From JADKIH01 sp964595205 (GTDB lineage Bacteria > Bacteroidota > Bacteroidia > AKYH767-A > 2013-40CM-41-45): a DNA stretch of 64,000 nucleotides. The translations under genes were made by a program, and so were the position numbers. The notes under the pieces were generated by a model. The model did no database searches, had not been told where the DNA came from, and was given only the letters and a program-made list of their open reading frames with translations. Shown in pieces: positions 25,336 to 33,921 of this stretch. Numbering within the stretch: position 1 is the stretch's first letter; each line of letters opens with the position of its first letter. The stretch covers positions 124,001 through 188,000 of the forward strand of contig CAZQOQ010000033.1 in assembly GCA_964595205.1 (NCBI GenBank), given 5' to 3'.

Positions 25336-26955
25336 CTACCTGATGACGAGTTTGCCGATTTTATTCACGAGGTCCTGGGTGACAAATGGTTTGGAAATAT
25401 ATTCATTCATTCCGCACTCAAAACATTTTGCAATTTCCTCGGGGGTAACGTTTGCGGTCATTGCCATAATCTTTAATTCGTTCTTCGGAGTATTCAACGA
25501 ACGTATTGCCCTGGTAGCGGCGAAGCCGTCCATTTCCGGCATCTGTATATCCATTAACACCAGATCGTATTCATTCAGTGCGGCCTTATCGACTCCGATT
25601 TTACCATTATCCGCCACGTCTATTTTCAGGTCTGAGATAAGATCGTTAAGGGTATCGGTCGCAACCATCTGGTTAAATGGGTTATCTTCAACGAGTAGTA
25701 TCCTGATTCCCCTGAGTAATTCCGGATTTACGTCTGATTCAACATTGTCCCGCTTACCGATTTCGTTTTCATTTCCTGCTTCGTATGGTATGGCAAACGA
25801 AAATGTAGTTCCTTTCCCAAGCTCGCTGGTGACTTCGATTTTTCCTCCCTGCAATTCAACCAGCTGCCTGGAAATCGTAAGTCCAAGACCTGTGCCTCCG
25901 AATTTCCTTGTCGTGTCGCTGCTTGCCTGCGAAAAGCTCTCAAATATCTTCCCGATATTTTCCTCTGCAATTCCGATTCCGGTGTCGATGATGGAAAAGC
26001 GTATTGTGCGTATTTTATCATTCCGGCTCTCTTCTTTAATGTCGATCGTAACGCTTCCTGACTCAGTGAACTTGATTGCATTGCCGGCTATGTTAATTAA
26101 TATCTGGTTTAAACGGGTAGGATCTCCAATCAGCGTCTTCGTAGTTCCCGGGTCAATATTAATATGAAAGCCGAGTTTTTTATCTTCTGCCTTAAACAAA
26201 AGCGTATGGTAGGCGGTCTCCACTGCATCTTCGAGGGAAAACGAAATTTTTTCAAAGTCCATCTTCCCGGCTTCAATTTTTGAAAGATCAAGAATGTCAT
26301 TTATGATGACCAGGAGATTTTCAGAGGATTTTTTTATCACATTGAGATACTTTTTCTGCTGATCTTCCATCGGAGTCTTGATGAGGAGATTAGTCAGGCC
26401 GATCACGGAATTCATCGGGGTACGGATTTCGTGGCTCATATTTGCAAGGAACTGCTGTTTGAATTTCTCGCTTTGTTCCGCACGAAGTTTTTCCAGTTCG
26501 GCTAGTTCCTTTTGCCGTTTCGTTATCTCCAGCTCTTCAGTAGCTCTCTGCCCGTTACGCAAAATGCGTATCTCCGAAATCGTTTTATTGATGGTTGTTT
26601 CCAGGTCGGTGAAATCGATTGGCTTCGTAATGAAATCGAACGCTCCCCGGTTCATCGCTGTCCTGATGTTCTCCATGTCGCCATAAGCGCTTACGACTAC
26701 AGCCTTGTGATTCTTATACTGCTCTTTGATTTTCTCAAGCAACGTAAGTCCATCCATCTCCGGCATGTTAATGTCAGTCAGGACCATTTCGAAACTCATT
26801 CCTTCCGCCTTTAATTTTTCGAGGGCCTGTAATCCGTTATTTGCAAAATCAAAAACTACTTCGTTGTTCTTTATTTTATGACGGAATCGCTGACGAATAA
26901 GTAATTCCAGATCAGGTTCATCATCAACCACAAGTATTCGTGCCGGGTCTTCCAT
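25336..26955 (-). CDS. Hybrid histidine kinase, REC-HisKA-HATPase-REC
   Basis: A 539-residue soluble kinase without transmembrane segments. REC1 is at about 5-125 with Asp61 (VLTDINMPEMDG). A coiled coil (about 130-168) is followed by HisKA with His175 in NMSHEIRTPMNSVIG. HATPase_c at about 280-400 shows the N box (INIAGNAIKF), G1 (DTGIGIAEEN) and G2 (GGTGLGLTIS). REC2 at about 415-535 has Asp near 465 in VLMDIQMPEMDG. The input is therefore phosphorylation of REC1, not a ligand domain, placing it mid-chain in a multistep relay. The next gene downstream is the HPt. Confidence 0.95.
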   Translation of the reverse strand: MEDPARILVVDDEPDLELLIRQRFRHKIKNNEVVFDFANNGLQALEKLKAEGMSFEMVLTDINMPEMDGLTLLEKIKEQYKNHKAVVVSAYGDMENIRTAMNRGAFDFITKPIDFTDLETTINKTISEIRILRNGQRATEELEITKRQKELAELEKLRAEQSEKFKQQFLANMSHEIRTPMNSVIGLTNLLIKTPMEDQQKKYLNVIKKSSENLLVIINDILDLSKIEAGKMDFEKISFSLEDAVETAYHTLLFKAEDKKLGFHINIDPGTTKTLIGDPTRLNQILINIAGNAIKFTESGSVTIDIKEESRNDKIRTIRFSIIDTGIGIAEENIGKIFESFSQASSDTTRKFGGTGLGLTISRQLVELQGGKIEVTSELGKGTTFSFAIPYEAGNENEIGKRDNVESDVNPELLRGIRILLVEDNPFNQMVATDTLNDLISDLKIDVADNGKIGVDKAALNEYDLVLMDIQMPEMDGFAATRAIRSLNTPKNELKIMAMTANVTPEEIAKCFECGMNEYISKPFVTQDLVNKIGKLVIR

Positions 26956-26970
26956 TTCTAACTGAGTACT

Positions 26971-27357
26971 TTAATTTAATTCGTTTGCAATTTTAATGAC
27001 TTTCTTTTTCAATTCGGAGAAATCCACCGGTTTGGTCAGAAAGTCGTCTGCCCCCGTGGAAATGGCGCTTGAATAATTATTTTCGTCGCCATAAGCCGTA
27101 ATCATCATCACACGGAGATCTTTGTATTCCGATTTAATAATCTTAAGGAGTTCAAGTCCTGTCATTCCCGGCATATTTATATCGCTTAACACCACAACAA
27201 GATCAAACGGATTCAATGAATGGATGTATGTGAGAGCATCTTCGCCGTTAAAGGCAAAATTCAGTTCCATTTCGCCACTGCGGATCTCTTTACGGAATTT
27301 TTGTGAGAAGAGTAATTCGACATCACGTTCATCATCTACAACAAGCATCTTTATCAT
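26971..27357 (-). CDS. Stand-alone response regulator (REC only)
   Basis: A 128-residue single-domain receiver of CheY type. Acidic pair DDE at 8-10, phosphoacceptor Asp59 (VVLSDINMPGMTG), Lys in FLTKPVDF. It has no output domain. It starts 10 bp after the kinase gene and ends 15 bp before the hybrid kinase gene, so it is in the same operon. Its sequence resembles REC1 of the hybrid kinase, suggesting duplication. Confidence 0.95.
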   Translation of the reverse strand: MIKMLVVDDERDVELLFSQKFRKEIRSGEMELNFAFNGEDALTYIHSLNPFDLVVVLSDINMPGMTGLELLKIIKSEYKDLRVMMITAYGDENNYSSAISTGADDFLTKPVDFSELKKKVIKIANELN

Positions 27358-27367
27358 GGGATTGTTT

Positions 27368-28453
27368 TTAAAGTGGTAATGTGATTATAAATTCTGTATA
27401 CTCTCCTGGTTTAGAGTCGAGTTTTATATCTCCCTTATGATCCTTTACTATAATATCCCGGCTGATGGACAATCCGAGTCCTGTTCCCTGTCCCAGTGGC
27501 TTGGTGGTAAAGAATGGACTGAAAATTTTCTTTTGGATGTCTTCTTTAATGCCTTTTCCATTATCCCTGATCGCAACTTTAATGCTGCCATTAACCTGCA
27601 TGGTGGAAATGGAAACTTTAGGACGATATTCTTTTCCTTCATTCCTGCTTCTTTCATCCACCGCATAGAATGAATTGTTGAATATGTTAAGTATGACCCG
27701 GCTAACATCCTGCGGAATAATTTTTACCGGTGGTAAATTGGTTGCAAGATGTTTTTCCATGCTGCAGTTAAACGCGGGGTCCTTCGCCCTCATGCCATGG
27801 TATGCAAGAATGAAGAATTCCTCTACCAGCTTGTTTATGTCAGTGGGTTGTTTTTCAGCCGGAGCCGTCCTGCTGTGCTGAAGCATTCCTTTCACGATGC
27901 TGTCCGCCCGCTTACCATGATAGAGTATCTTTTCCAGGTTTTGTTTTACGTCATTAACTATCGACACCTCTTCTTCCCTGGAAACAGGATTGTTTATCTC
28001 TTCAAGCAATTCCAGGGATAATTCGGAAAAATTATTTACAAAGTTCAGCGGATTCTGTATCTCATGAGCGATTCCTGCAGTGAGCTGGCCAAGTGAGGCC
28101 ATCTTATCCGATTGTATCAGTTGATTTCGTGTGGCCTCCAGTTGATCCTCTGCTTTCCTCAGACTTTCATCTTTTTTCTCGAGCCCGGTGGAGAGTTCAA
28201 GAATTTTTTTCTCCAGTTCCTGTTGTTTCAGCAATGAATTTTTACCCGACCTGCCTGCAAGGAAGAATGCGACAGAAGCCAAAAGCAGGCCGACGGATAT
28301 GACCGGCAGCCATTGAACCTCACCAATAAAAACTGTTGCAAGCCCGGGCAATTCCAGGTTACAGATGCTGCTGTACTGTGGCACATCCATATTTCCCGAT
28401 GTCACCAGGGCGACTGGTATAGAAAATGTTTTTATTAATACCCTCTTTTGCAT
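27368..28453 (-). CDS. Membrane-bound sensor histidine kinase
   Basis: A 361-residue kinase. A short N-terminal segment, possibly with a hydrophobic helix at about 8-19, precedes a clear transmembrane helix at about 47-67. A coiled coil at about 72-115 leads into HisKA with His130 (TAGIAHEIQNPLNFVNNF). HATPase_c has an N-box region ILNIFNNSFYAVDE, G1 IRDNGKGIKEDI and G2 QGTGLGLSISRDI. The extracytoplasmic part is only about 40 residues, so it probably senses membrane state or a partner protein. It is the first gene of the relay operon. Confidence 0.93.
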   Translation of the reverse strand: MQKRVLIKTFSIPVALVTSGNMDVPQYSSICNLELPGLATVFIGEVQWLPVISVGLLLASVAFFLAGRSGKNSLLKQQELEKKILELSTGLEKKDESLRKAEDQLEATRNQLIQSDKMASLGQLTAGIAHEIQNPLNFVNNFSELSLELLEEINNPVSREEEVSIVNDVKQNLEKILYHGKRADSIVKGMLQHSRTAPAEKQPTDINKLVEEFFILAYHGMRAKDPAFNCSMEKHLATNLPPVKIIPQDVSRVILNIFNNSFYAVDERSRNEGKEYRPKVSISTMQVNGSIKVAIRDNGKGIKEDIQKKIFSPFFTTKPLGQGTGLGLSISRDIIVKDHKGDIKLDSKPGEYTEFIITLPL

Positions 28454-28471
28454 AGGTCTTTTTCGCAGGTT

Positions 28472-28502
28472 GAAATATACTCAATTGACAATTAATTTCA
28501 AT
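28472..28502 (-). promoter_or_regulatory. Putative promoter of the phosphorelay operon
   Basis: On the minus strand: ATTG at the -33 position, a 19-nt spacer, then TATATTTC. Each box has one mismatch to TTTG/TAnnTTTG. It lies 18 bp upstream of the kinase start. Confidence 0.35.
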
Positions 28503-29127
28503 TATATGATTTTATTATAAAATTACTGCAAACGGCCGTGTTTTAATAATTTTTGTTTCAGCCATCGTCTTCTCAGCTGGCCATCCCCCTGTTACATCAA
28601 TTCAATTGCAGGAGATCAGAACTACCTTTTACACGTCTCCGTTTCCGGTTTGTGGCCATGCAGTAAATTGCCCTTTTCCAGAGGAGAATATGCCAGGCGA
28701 AGCCATCACTTCGGTGGCAAAACCCGAAATCACATTGTGAATAACGCCAGGACCGGGTCTGTTTTTTACCGGTATATTCTTACCTCAACGGAGTATAAAG
28801 GTCCGCCATTCTCCCATAAGACAGGGACCAAACACTAGCGCTTTCCTGGATATTTCTTCATTCGTCGAAACCCCTGAAAGCCGCCACCATGGCTTTATTT
28901 AGACGAAATACCTGATTTTACCTATGAGAAAAGTGTTTTTCAGAGGGAGAACTTTACATGCTAAATCCTACTCTCTCGAAAAGCTCGGAGGGTTGCGACG
29001 AAGAGCAGGTTTCTCCTCTGAAGAAGCCGCTGAGCATTGTGGAAAACTTTATTTTGCAAAATGTATTTTCATAGGGAAATTGTTCGTCTATTTGCTAGAT
29101 AAAATAAACCTTAAATCATTTTAAAAA
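28503..29127. other. 625-bp gene-free region with several hairpins
   Basis: No convincing gene is visible between the kinase start and the SWIB gene; short open frames of 62 and 66 codons have atypical composition. Inverted repeats are seen: 28691-28719 (TGCCA + CGAAG paired with CTTCG + TGGCA, loop CCATCA), 28800-28804 with 28825-28829 (GGTCC/GGACC), and a long imperfect helix at 28932-29031. It may hold one or more noncoding RNAs, or the leader of the SWIB gene. Confidence 0.5.
28932..29031 (+). ncRNA. Candidate structured RNA or 5' leader, closing helix of 16 bp
   Basis: Bases 28936-28947 pair with 29014-29025 as 12 consecutive pairs (two G-U wobbles); after a 2-nt bulge (29026-29027), 28932-28935 pair with 29028-29031. 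Inside, GCTC (28983-28986) can pair with GAGC (29003-29006). The ~100-nt length and one long closing stem with an open interior recall small 6S-like RNAs of this phylum, but I cannot match a consensus. No U-rich terminator follows directly, so a leader structure is equally possible. Confidence 0.25.
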
Positions 29128-29490
29128 ATGGCAACTAAAAAAGCAAAAAAGAAAGCACCTGCTAAAGCTAAAGCAAAGGCTAAATCAAAACCAAAAGCAA
29201 AGGCAACAGCTAAACCAAAGGCTAAATCAAAAACCAAGCGTAAGCCAAATGCTGCTTTTATGAAACCGATGACTATCAGCGAAACTCTTCAGCCAATCGT
29301 TGGAAGCAAACCACTTCCCCGCACTGAAGTCACTAAACGTCTCTGGGATTACATCAAGAAGAACAAACTTCAGGATCCAAAAGAGAAGCGTAACATCAAC
29401 GCTGATGACAATCTGAAAAAAGTTTTCAATGGTAAAAAACAAGTATCTATGTTTGAAATGACAAAACTTGTCAGCAAGCACCTTTCTTAA
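29128..29490 (+). CDS. SWIB/MDM2-domain protein with histone-like lysine tail
   Basis: A 120-residue protein in two parts. Residues 1-41 are almost only Lys, Ala, Pro, Ser and Thr, like the tails of histone H1-like bacterial DNA-binding proteins. Residues 43-120 form a SWIB domain: FMKPMTISETLQPIVGSKPL, EVTKRLWDYIKKNKLQD, then FNGKKQVSMFEMTKLVSKHL. SWIB domains occur in eukaryotic chromatin remodellers, chlamydiae and some Bacteroidota. A nucleoid-associated, DNA-compacting role is likely. It is monocistronic, with a strong terminator 22 bp downstream. Confidence 0.92.
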   Translation: MATKKAKKKAPAKAKAKAKSKPKAKATAKPKAKSKTKRKPNAAFMKPMTISETLQPIVGSKPLPRTEVTKRLWDYIKKNKLQDPKEKRNINADDNLKKVFNGKKQVSMFEMTKLVSKHLS

Positions 29491-29512
29491 TTGATGACTT
29501 TTTAATGAGTTG

Positions 29513-29537
29513 AAGAGGCGCCATTGGCGCCTCTTTT
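29513..29537 (+). terminator. Rho-independent terminator of the SWIB gene
   Basis: AAGAGGCGCC and GGCGCCTCTT form a 10-bp, GC-rich stem with an ATT loop, followed by a short T run. On the minus strand the tail is A-rich rather than T-rich, so it acts mainly for the plus strand. Confidence 0.75.
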
Positions 29538-29574
29538 CGTTTGTGGAAATGCAAAGAGCAAAAAAGCCCCACTC

Positions 29575-30687
29575 TTATATGAGCTCATAAACTTTTCCCG
29601 GCAACGACCTTAGCAGCCCTGCAAACTCCAGGCTTAGCAGTGAGACTGATGCCCTGCTTACTGACATGCCTGCATTCACCGCAAGAGCATCTATTCCCAT
29701 CTGGTTGTTTAGCTTGAGCAATTCCAGAATTTTCTTCTCGTCTTCGCTCAGCGCAGTAAAAAGTTCCGGCTGCAAGTATTGTTTTTTTCTGCTTTTAGTT
29801 TCATCATCGATCCAGTTCATCATTTCTGCAATCTGCGCCGCATTCTCAAAAAGCATGGCTTTATTTTTCCTTATGAGCTGATGACATCCCTTTGAAAAAT
29901 GGTCAGTGGTTCTTCCGGGCAATGCAAAGACGTCCCTGTTGTAATCATTCGCCAGTTCGGCCGTAATCAGCGCACCTCCTTTCTCCGCCGATTCAATTAC
30001 AATTACTGCATCACACATGCCGGCTACGATTCTGTTCCTCGCCGGGAAATTCTCCCTGTCCGGTTTGGTACCGCTTGGATATTCCGTTACGATTCCTCCG
30101 TTAAGCAGCATTTTATCTGCCGTCGGTTTATTGTCAGACGGGTAAAGCCTGTCCAGGCCATGAGCTACCACTCCAATCGTCGGCACGTTGTTATTCACCG
30201 CACTCTTGTGTGCCTGTACATCCACTCCATAGGCCAGACCGCTTACTACAACGACATTGTACTGTACAAGATCCGCGATCAGCCTTTCCGTAAAATCTTT
30301 TCCATAAGGCGTGATAAATCTTGTTCCAACGATGGCAATCATTCTATGAGAATTTAAATCCACACTGCCTTTATAGAAAAGCATTAACGGTGAGTCATAA
30401 CAGTTTTTCAGTCGTTCGGGATAATTTTTATCGAGATAAAAAAGCGGCTCGATGCCATTTTTTTTTAAGAACAGAATTTCCTTTTCAGCTTTTTCGAATA
30501 GGTCCTTCTTCTGGATCCTGCCGGCTCTCTCTTTTCCGATGCCGGGAATTCTTTCCAGGTGTGATTTTTTCCTGTTGAAAATGTTTTCAATGCTGCCGCA
30601 ATAACTAAGTAAAGACCTCGCAAGCACCGGCCCGATGCCCGGAAGAAAATGGAGGGCAAGTCGGTATTTTAATTCTTCATCATTCAT
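29575..30687 (-). CDS. dprA: DNA-processing protein DprA
   Basis: A 370-residue cytoplasmic protein that loads RecA on incoming single-stranded DNA during transformation. The start MNDEELKYRLALHF is chosen; a longer frame upstream (to 30765) adds 26 residues unlike the family. The N-terminal part has helix-hairpin-helix segments (FLPGIGPVLARSLL, RIPGIGKERAG). The Rossmann core shows IVGTRFITPYGKDF, VVSGLAYGVDVQAH and PARNRIVAGMCDAVIV, and the C-terminal winged helix is DprA_WH-like. The TonB receptor is divergent, with 84 bp between. Confidence 0.95.
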   Translation of the reverse strand: MNDEELKYRLALHFLPGIGPVLARSLLSYCGSIENIFNRKKSHLERIPGIGKERAGRIQKKDLFEKAEKEILFLKKNGIEPLFYLDKNYPERLKNCYDSPLMLFYKGSVDLNSHRMIAIVGTRFITPYGKDFTERLIADLVQYNVVVVSGLAYGVDVQAHKSAVNNNVPTIGVVAHGLDRLYPSDNKPTADKMLLNGGIVTEYPSGTKPDRENFPARNRIVAGMCDAVIVIESAEKGGALITAELANDYNRDVFALPGRTTDHFSKGCHQLIRKNKAMLFENAAQIAEMMNWIDDETKSRKKQYLQPELFTALSEDEKKILELLKLNNQMGIDALAVNAGMSVSRASVSLLSLEFAGLLRSLPGKVYELI

Positions 30688-30771
30688 TTTCTGAAAATTA
30701 ATTTCATTATTATTGTTTTTATGTACCGGCCAATGATACTGTTCTGCCATGTCATTTACAATCAATATACT

Positions 30772-33057
30772 GTGAGAAATTGCTTGCTTGCCTGTTTGTT
30801 AATGACAGTTTCTGCTGTTTCCGGACAAACCATTTCCGGGAAAGTTTTCTCAGATACCGGAAAGGAACCATTGCCTGGCGTTACCATTATTGCAGACGAT
30901 ACGATGGGAACTTCCTCTGACAGCCTTGGGAATTTCACATTAAATCTTCAGCCGGGTGAACATTCAGTTGAATTCCGGTTGCTGTCGTTTAAATCCGATT
31001 TCAGAAGATTCTTTCTTTCGGCAGGAGAGAACAAAGTATTAAACATCATGCTGCAGGACGATGTCCTTGAGCTGGGGATTGTGGTTATCAGCGCAGGGAA
31101 ATTTGAACAGCGGCTGGAGGAAGTAACAGTTTCCATGGAGGTACTCAAACCAGGTATCATCGAAGCGAGAAATACGACTTCCATGGATGAAGCGGTTGAT
31201 AACATTCCCGGCGTGAATGTGATGGACGGGCAGGCTAACATCCGTGGCGGCAGCGGCTGGAGTTATGGTGCGGGCAGTCGTGTACAGGTCCTGGTTGATG
31301 ACCTTCCTCAATTGACGGCCGATGCTAACGACACCAAATGGAATTTCCTGCCTGTGGAAAATCTCGAGCAGGTTGAAGTCATAAAAGGCGCATCGAGTGT
31401 TTTGTTCGGCTCATCGGCCTTAAACGGCGTCATTAATATCAGGACGGCCTATCCGAGAGATACGCCTTTGACCAGGGTAAATTCTTTCGCCGGTTTTTAC
31501 GACGATGCATTTATCACTACCGACAAAAAATATTCATTACAATACCAGGATAAATCCTCATTCTATGGCGGGTTGAATTTTTTTCACAGCCGTAAAATTA
31601 ATCGCCTCGATTTCGTTGCCGGGGGTAATTATTATAATGACAATGGTTATCGTCAGGGCGAAAATGAAAAACGAGGCAGGGTGAATGTGAACACCCGATA
31701 TAATTTCAGGACACCCGGACTTGCAGCTGGTGTCAATTTCAATACGATGATCAATAATGCCGATATTTTTTTCCTCTGGATGAATGATACTTCAGGGGCA
31801 TACCGGCCTGCAGCAAATACGCTTAGCGAGAGCAGGACGTATCGCACCAACATAGATCCATTCATCACTTACGCCGGGCCGGGAGGCAGCTCTCACAAAC
31901 TGCGTTCAAGATGGTTTAATACCACCAATGAAAACAACACCAGCCAGAATTCAAGGGGCGATGTTTATTATACCGAATATCAGTTCCAGAAAAAATTCAA
32001 TAATTCGATTACCATCACAACCGGAATTGTAAATAATTATTCTAAAGTGAAGAGTGAGCTTTATGGCGATCACACGTCTAACCAGCTGGCAGGATACCTC
32101 CAGGGCGATTTTCACTGGAAAAGGTTTGTGTTTTCCGGAGGAATCCGTGCAGAGCAAAACAAAGTCGACCAGGAAAAAGACGACGTTACTCCCGTTTTTC
32201 GTTCGGGAATAAATTACCATGCTTTCGATGCCACTTATTTTCGTGCTTCGATCGGTCAGGGATATCGGTTCCCTTCCATTGCAGAGCGTTTTATTCAGAC
32301 GAGCGTCGGAGGGGTGAACATTTTTCCAAATCCCGGCCTGGAGGCTGAGAACGGGCTGAGCTTCGAGGCAGGAGTGAAGCAGGGTTTTCAACTCGGGGAT
32401 TGGCGTGGATTCATCGATGGTGCTGTTTTCGAAAATGATTATTACGACATGATTGAATTTGTGTTTGCCCAATGGGCTAATACTCCTGATTTTTTTCAGA
32501 ACCTTGGTTTTAAGTCTGTGAATGTCGGCGACACCCGGATCAAAGGCTTTGAAATTACGCTGATGGCAGAGGGAAGCCTCGCACGGAATCTCAGCATAAA
32601 TCTGCAGGCAGGATATACTTACCTCGATGCACGCCAGGTTAATTACGACAGCACATACATTTTAAAAATCGGGCCTTCTAATGTAATGGGAAGCGACAGC
32701 ACCGATTTCCTGAAATACAGGTACCGTCATTCCATGAGAGCAAATGCAGAAGTGAGATGGAAAAAAAATTATTTCGGCGTCGACATGAGGTACAACAGCA
32801 GGATGGAAAACATCGACCGTATATTTGTGAGTGGCTTTCTGGATCTGGCTTTCCCGCCCGGGCTTGGAATTGCTGATTACAGGAAGTATCATGATCATGG
32901 CGACCTGGTATTCGATACGAGGATTGGCAGGGATGTAACTGACTTTTTGAAGATATCGCTGGTCGTAAAAAATGTTTTCAACTATATCTACATGCAGCGA
33001 CCGGCTGATATGCAACCGCCACGATCATTTGCGCTCATGCTGAGTGCAAGGTTTTAA
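30772..33057 (+). CDS. TonB-dependent outer-membrane receptor
   Basis: A 761-residue receptor if translation starts at GTG 30772, which gives a compact signal peptide (RNCLLACLLMTVSAVSGQ); an in-frame ATG at 30721 would add 17 residues with polar and cysteine content. After the signal come a CarboxypepD_reg-like domain (about 20-105, ISGKVFSDTGKEPLPGV), the plug (about 125-230, MDEAVDNIPGVNVMDG, NIRGGSGWSYGAGSR) and a 22-strand type barrel ending FALMLSARF. The plug wording resembles BtuB/FepA-like rather than SusC transporters; no SusD partner follows. Substrate not deducible. Confidence 0.93.
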   Translation: MRNCLLACLLMTVSAVSGQTISGKVFSDTGKEPLPGVTIIADDTMGTSSDSLGNFTLNLQPGEHSVEFRLLSFKSDFRRFFLSAGENKVLNIMLQDDVLELGIVVISAGKFEQRLEEVTVSMEVLKPGIIEARNTTSMDEAVDNIPGVNVMDGQANIRGGSGWSYGAGSRVQVLVDDLPQLTADANDTKWNFLPVENLEQVEVIKGASSVLFGSSALNGVINIRTAYPRDTPLTRVNSFAGFYDDAFITTDKKYSLQYQDKSSFYGGLNFFHSRKINRLDFVAGGNYYNDNGYRQGENEKRGRVNVNTRYNFRTPGLAAGVNFNTMINNADIFFLWMNDTSGAYRPAANTLSESRTYRTNIDPFITYAGPGGSSHKLRSRWFNTTNENNTSQNSRGDVYYTEYQFQKKFNNSITITTGIVNNYSKVKSELYGDHTSNQLAGYLQGDFHWKRFVFSGGIRAEQNKVDQEKDDVTPVFRSGINYHAFDATYFRASIGQGYRFPSIAERFIQTSVGGVNIFPNPGLEAENGLSFEAGVKQGFQLGDWRGFIDGAVFENDYYDMIEFVFAQWANTPDFFQNLGFKSVNVGDTRIKGFEITLMAEGSLARNLSINLQAGYTYLDARQVNYDSTYILKIGPSNVMGSDSTDFLKYRYRHSMRANAEVRWKKNYFGVDMRYNSRMENIDRIFVSGFLDLAFPPGLGIADYRKYHDHGDLVFDTRIGRDVTDFLKISLVVKNVFNYIYMQRPADMQPPRSFALMLSARF

Positions 33058-33153
33058 TTTGGTTTGCAAAGGATACTCTGCCGTTTTACCCTGTCACAAT
33101 GTAACCCAACCGGATTCATCAAAAATACATCTTATCAATTGCAAAACAATTTC

Positions 33154-33161
33154 TACTTTTG
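33154..33161 (+). promoter_or_regulatory. Putative -7 element for kdsB
   Basis: TACTTTTG matches TAnnTTTG 17 bp before the ATG at 33179, giving a leader of about 12 nt. The -33 position does not show a clear TTTG. Confidence 0.4.
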
Positions 33162-33178
33162 TTTAAAATGTTCCGCTA

Positions 33179-33916
33179 ATGAAAATAATTGGTATCGTGC
33201 CGGCAAGATTCGGCTCGACGCGTTTCCCGGGAAAACCGCTGGTCGATATCAACGGGAAGAGTATGATACAACGGGTATACGAGCAATGCCTTCAGTCAAA
33301 AAAATTATCCAAGGTGCTGATTGCAACCGATGATGAGAAAATCCAGAATCATGTAAGAGAATTCGGCGGAGAAGCTATTATAACTTCACCGCAGCATCTG
33401 AGCGGGACTGACCGTTGTGCGGAGGTTATCGAAAAAACGGGTATCAACGTATGGGATGTGATAATTAATATCCAGGGAGATGAGCCATATATTCATCCCG
33501 AACAGATAGATTTATTGTGTTCTACATTTGACGAGCCGGGTACGCAGATTGCAACACTGGTGAAGAGAATCACATCCGTTGACGAACTCTTTAATCACAA
33601 TAACGTCAAGGTAATTCTAAACAGGCGGAAGGAAGCAGTTTATTTCAGCCGCGCTCCTATACCTTACAACAGGAATTTTCCCGAGCAGGAATGGCTGAAG
33701 TATTCTGCTTATTACAAGCACATCGGCATTTACGGTTACCGGTCGGCGAAGCTGCTGGAGGTATCCAGGCTGGCGAAAACTAATCTGGAAATTACTGAAT
33801 CGCTGGAGCAATTGCGGTGGATTGAAAACGGCTATGTGATTAAAGCGGAAATTACTGCTCTTGAAAGCATTGCAATCGATACTCCTGATGATTTACTGAG
33901 GGTCAAGACCACATAA
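33179..33916 (+). CDS. kdsB: CMP-KDO synthetase (3-deoxy-manno-octulosonate cytidylyltransferase)
   Basis: A 245-residue cytoplasmic enzyme that activates KDO with CTP for lipopolysaccharide inner-core synthesis. The nucleotide-binding N-terminus IIGIVPARFGSTRFPGKPL, SGTDRCAEV, VIINIQGDEPYI and YFSRAPIPYNRN are all KdsB signatures. Full length. Its stop is 5 bp from the stop of the minus-strand fimbrial-like gene, so the two genes converge. Confidence 0.96.
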   Translation: MKIIGIVPARFGSTRFPGKPLVDINGKSMIQRVYEQCLQSKKLSKVLIATDDEKIQNHVREFGGEAIITSPQHLSGTDRCAEVIEKTGINVWDVIINIQGDEPYIHPEQIDLLCSTFDEPGTQIATLVKRITSVDELFNHNNVKVILNRRKEAVYFSRAPIPYNRNFPEQEWLKYSAYYKHIGIYGYRSAKLLEVSRLAKTNLEITESLEQLRWIENGYVIKAEITALESIAIDTPDDLLRVKTT

Positions 33917-33921
33917 CCTGT

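Noticed and set aside
25343..26167. 274-codon open frame antisense to the hybrid histidine kinase
   Set aside because: The opposite strand has complete kinase and receiver motifs; the antisense translation is Ser/Ile/Phe-rich with no domain.
28640..28760. Possible cobalamin or other known riboswitch in the region before the SWIB gene
   Set aside because: Searched by eye on both strands for known conserved boxes; only fragments resembling them, not in the right order.
28650..29124. Two short open frames (62 and 66 codons) upstream of the SWIB gene
   Set aside because: Basic, low-complexity translations without conserved features; the second runs into the SWIB leader and crosses the predicted RNA helix.
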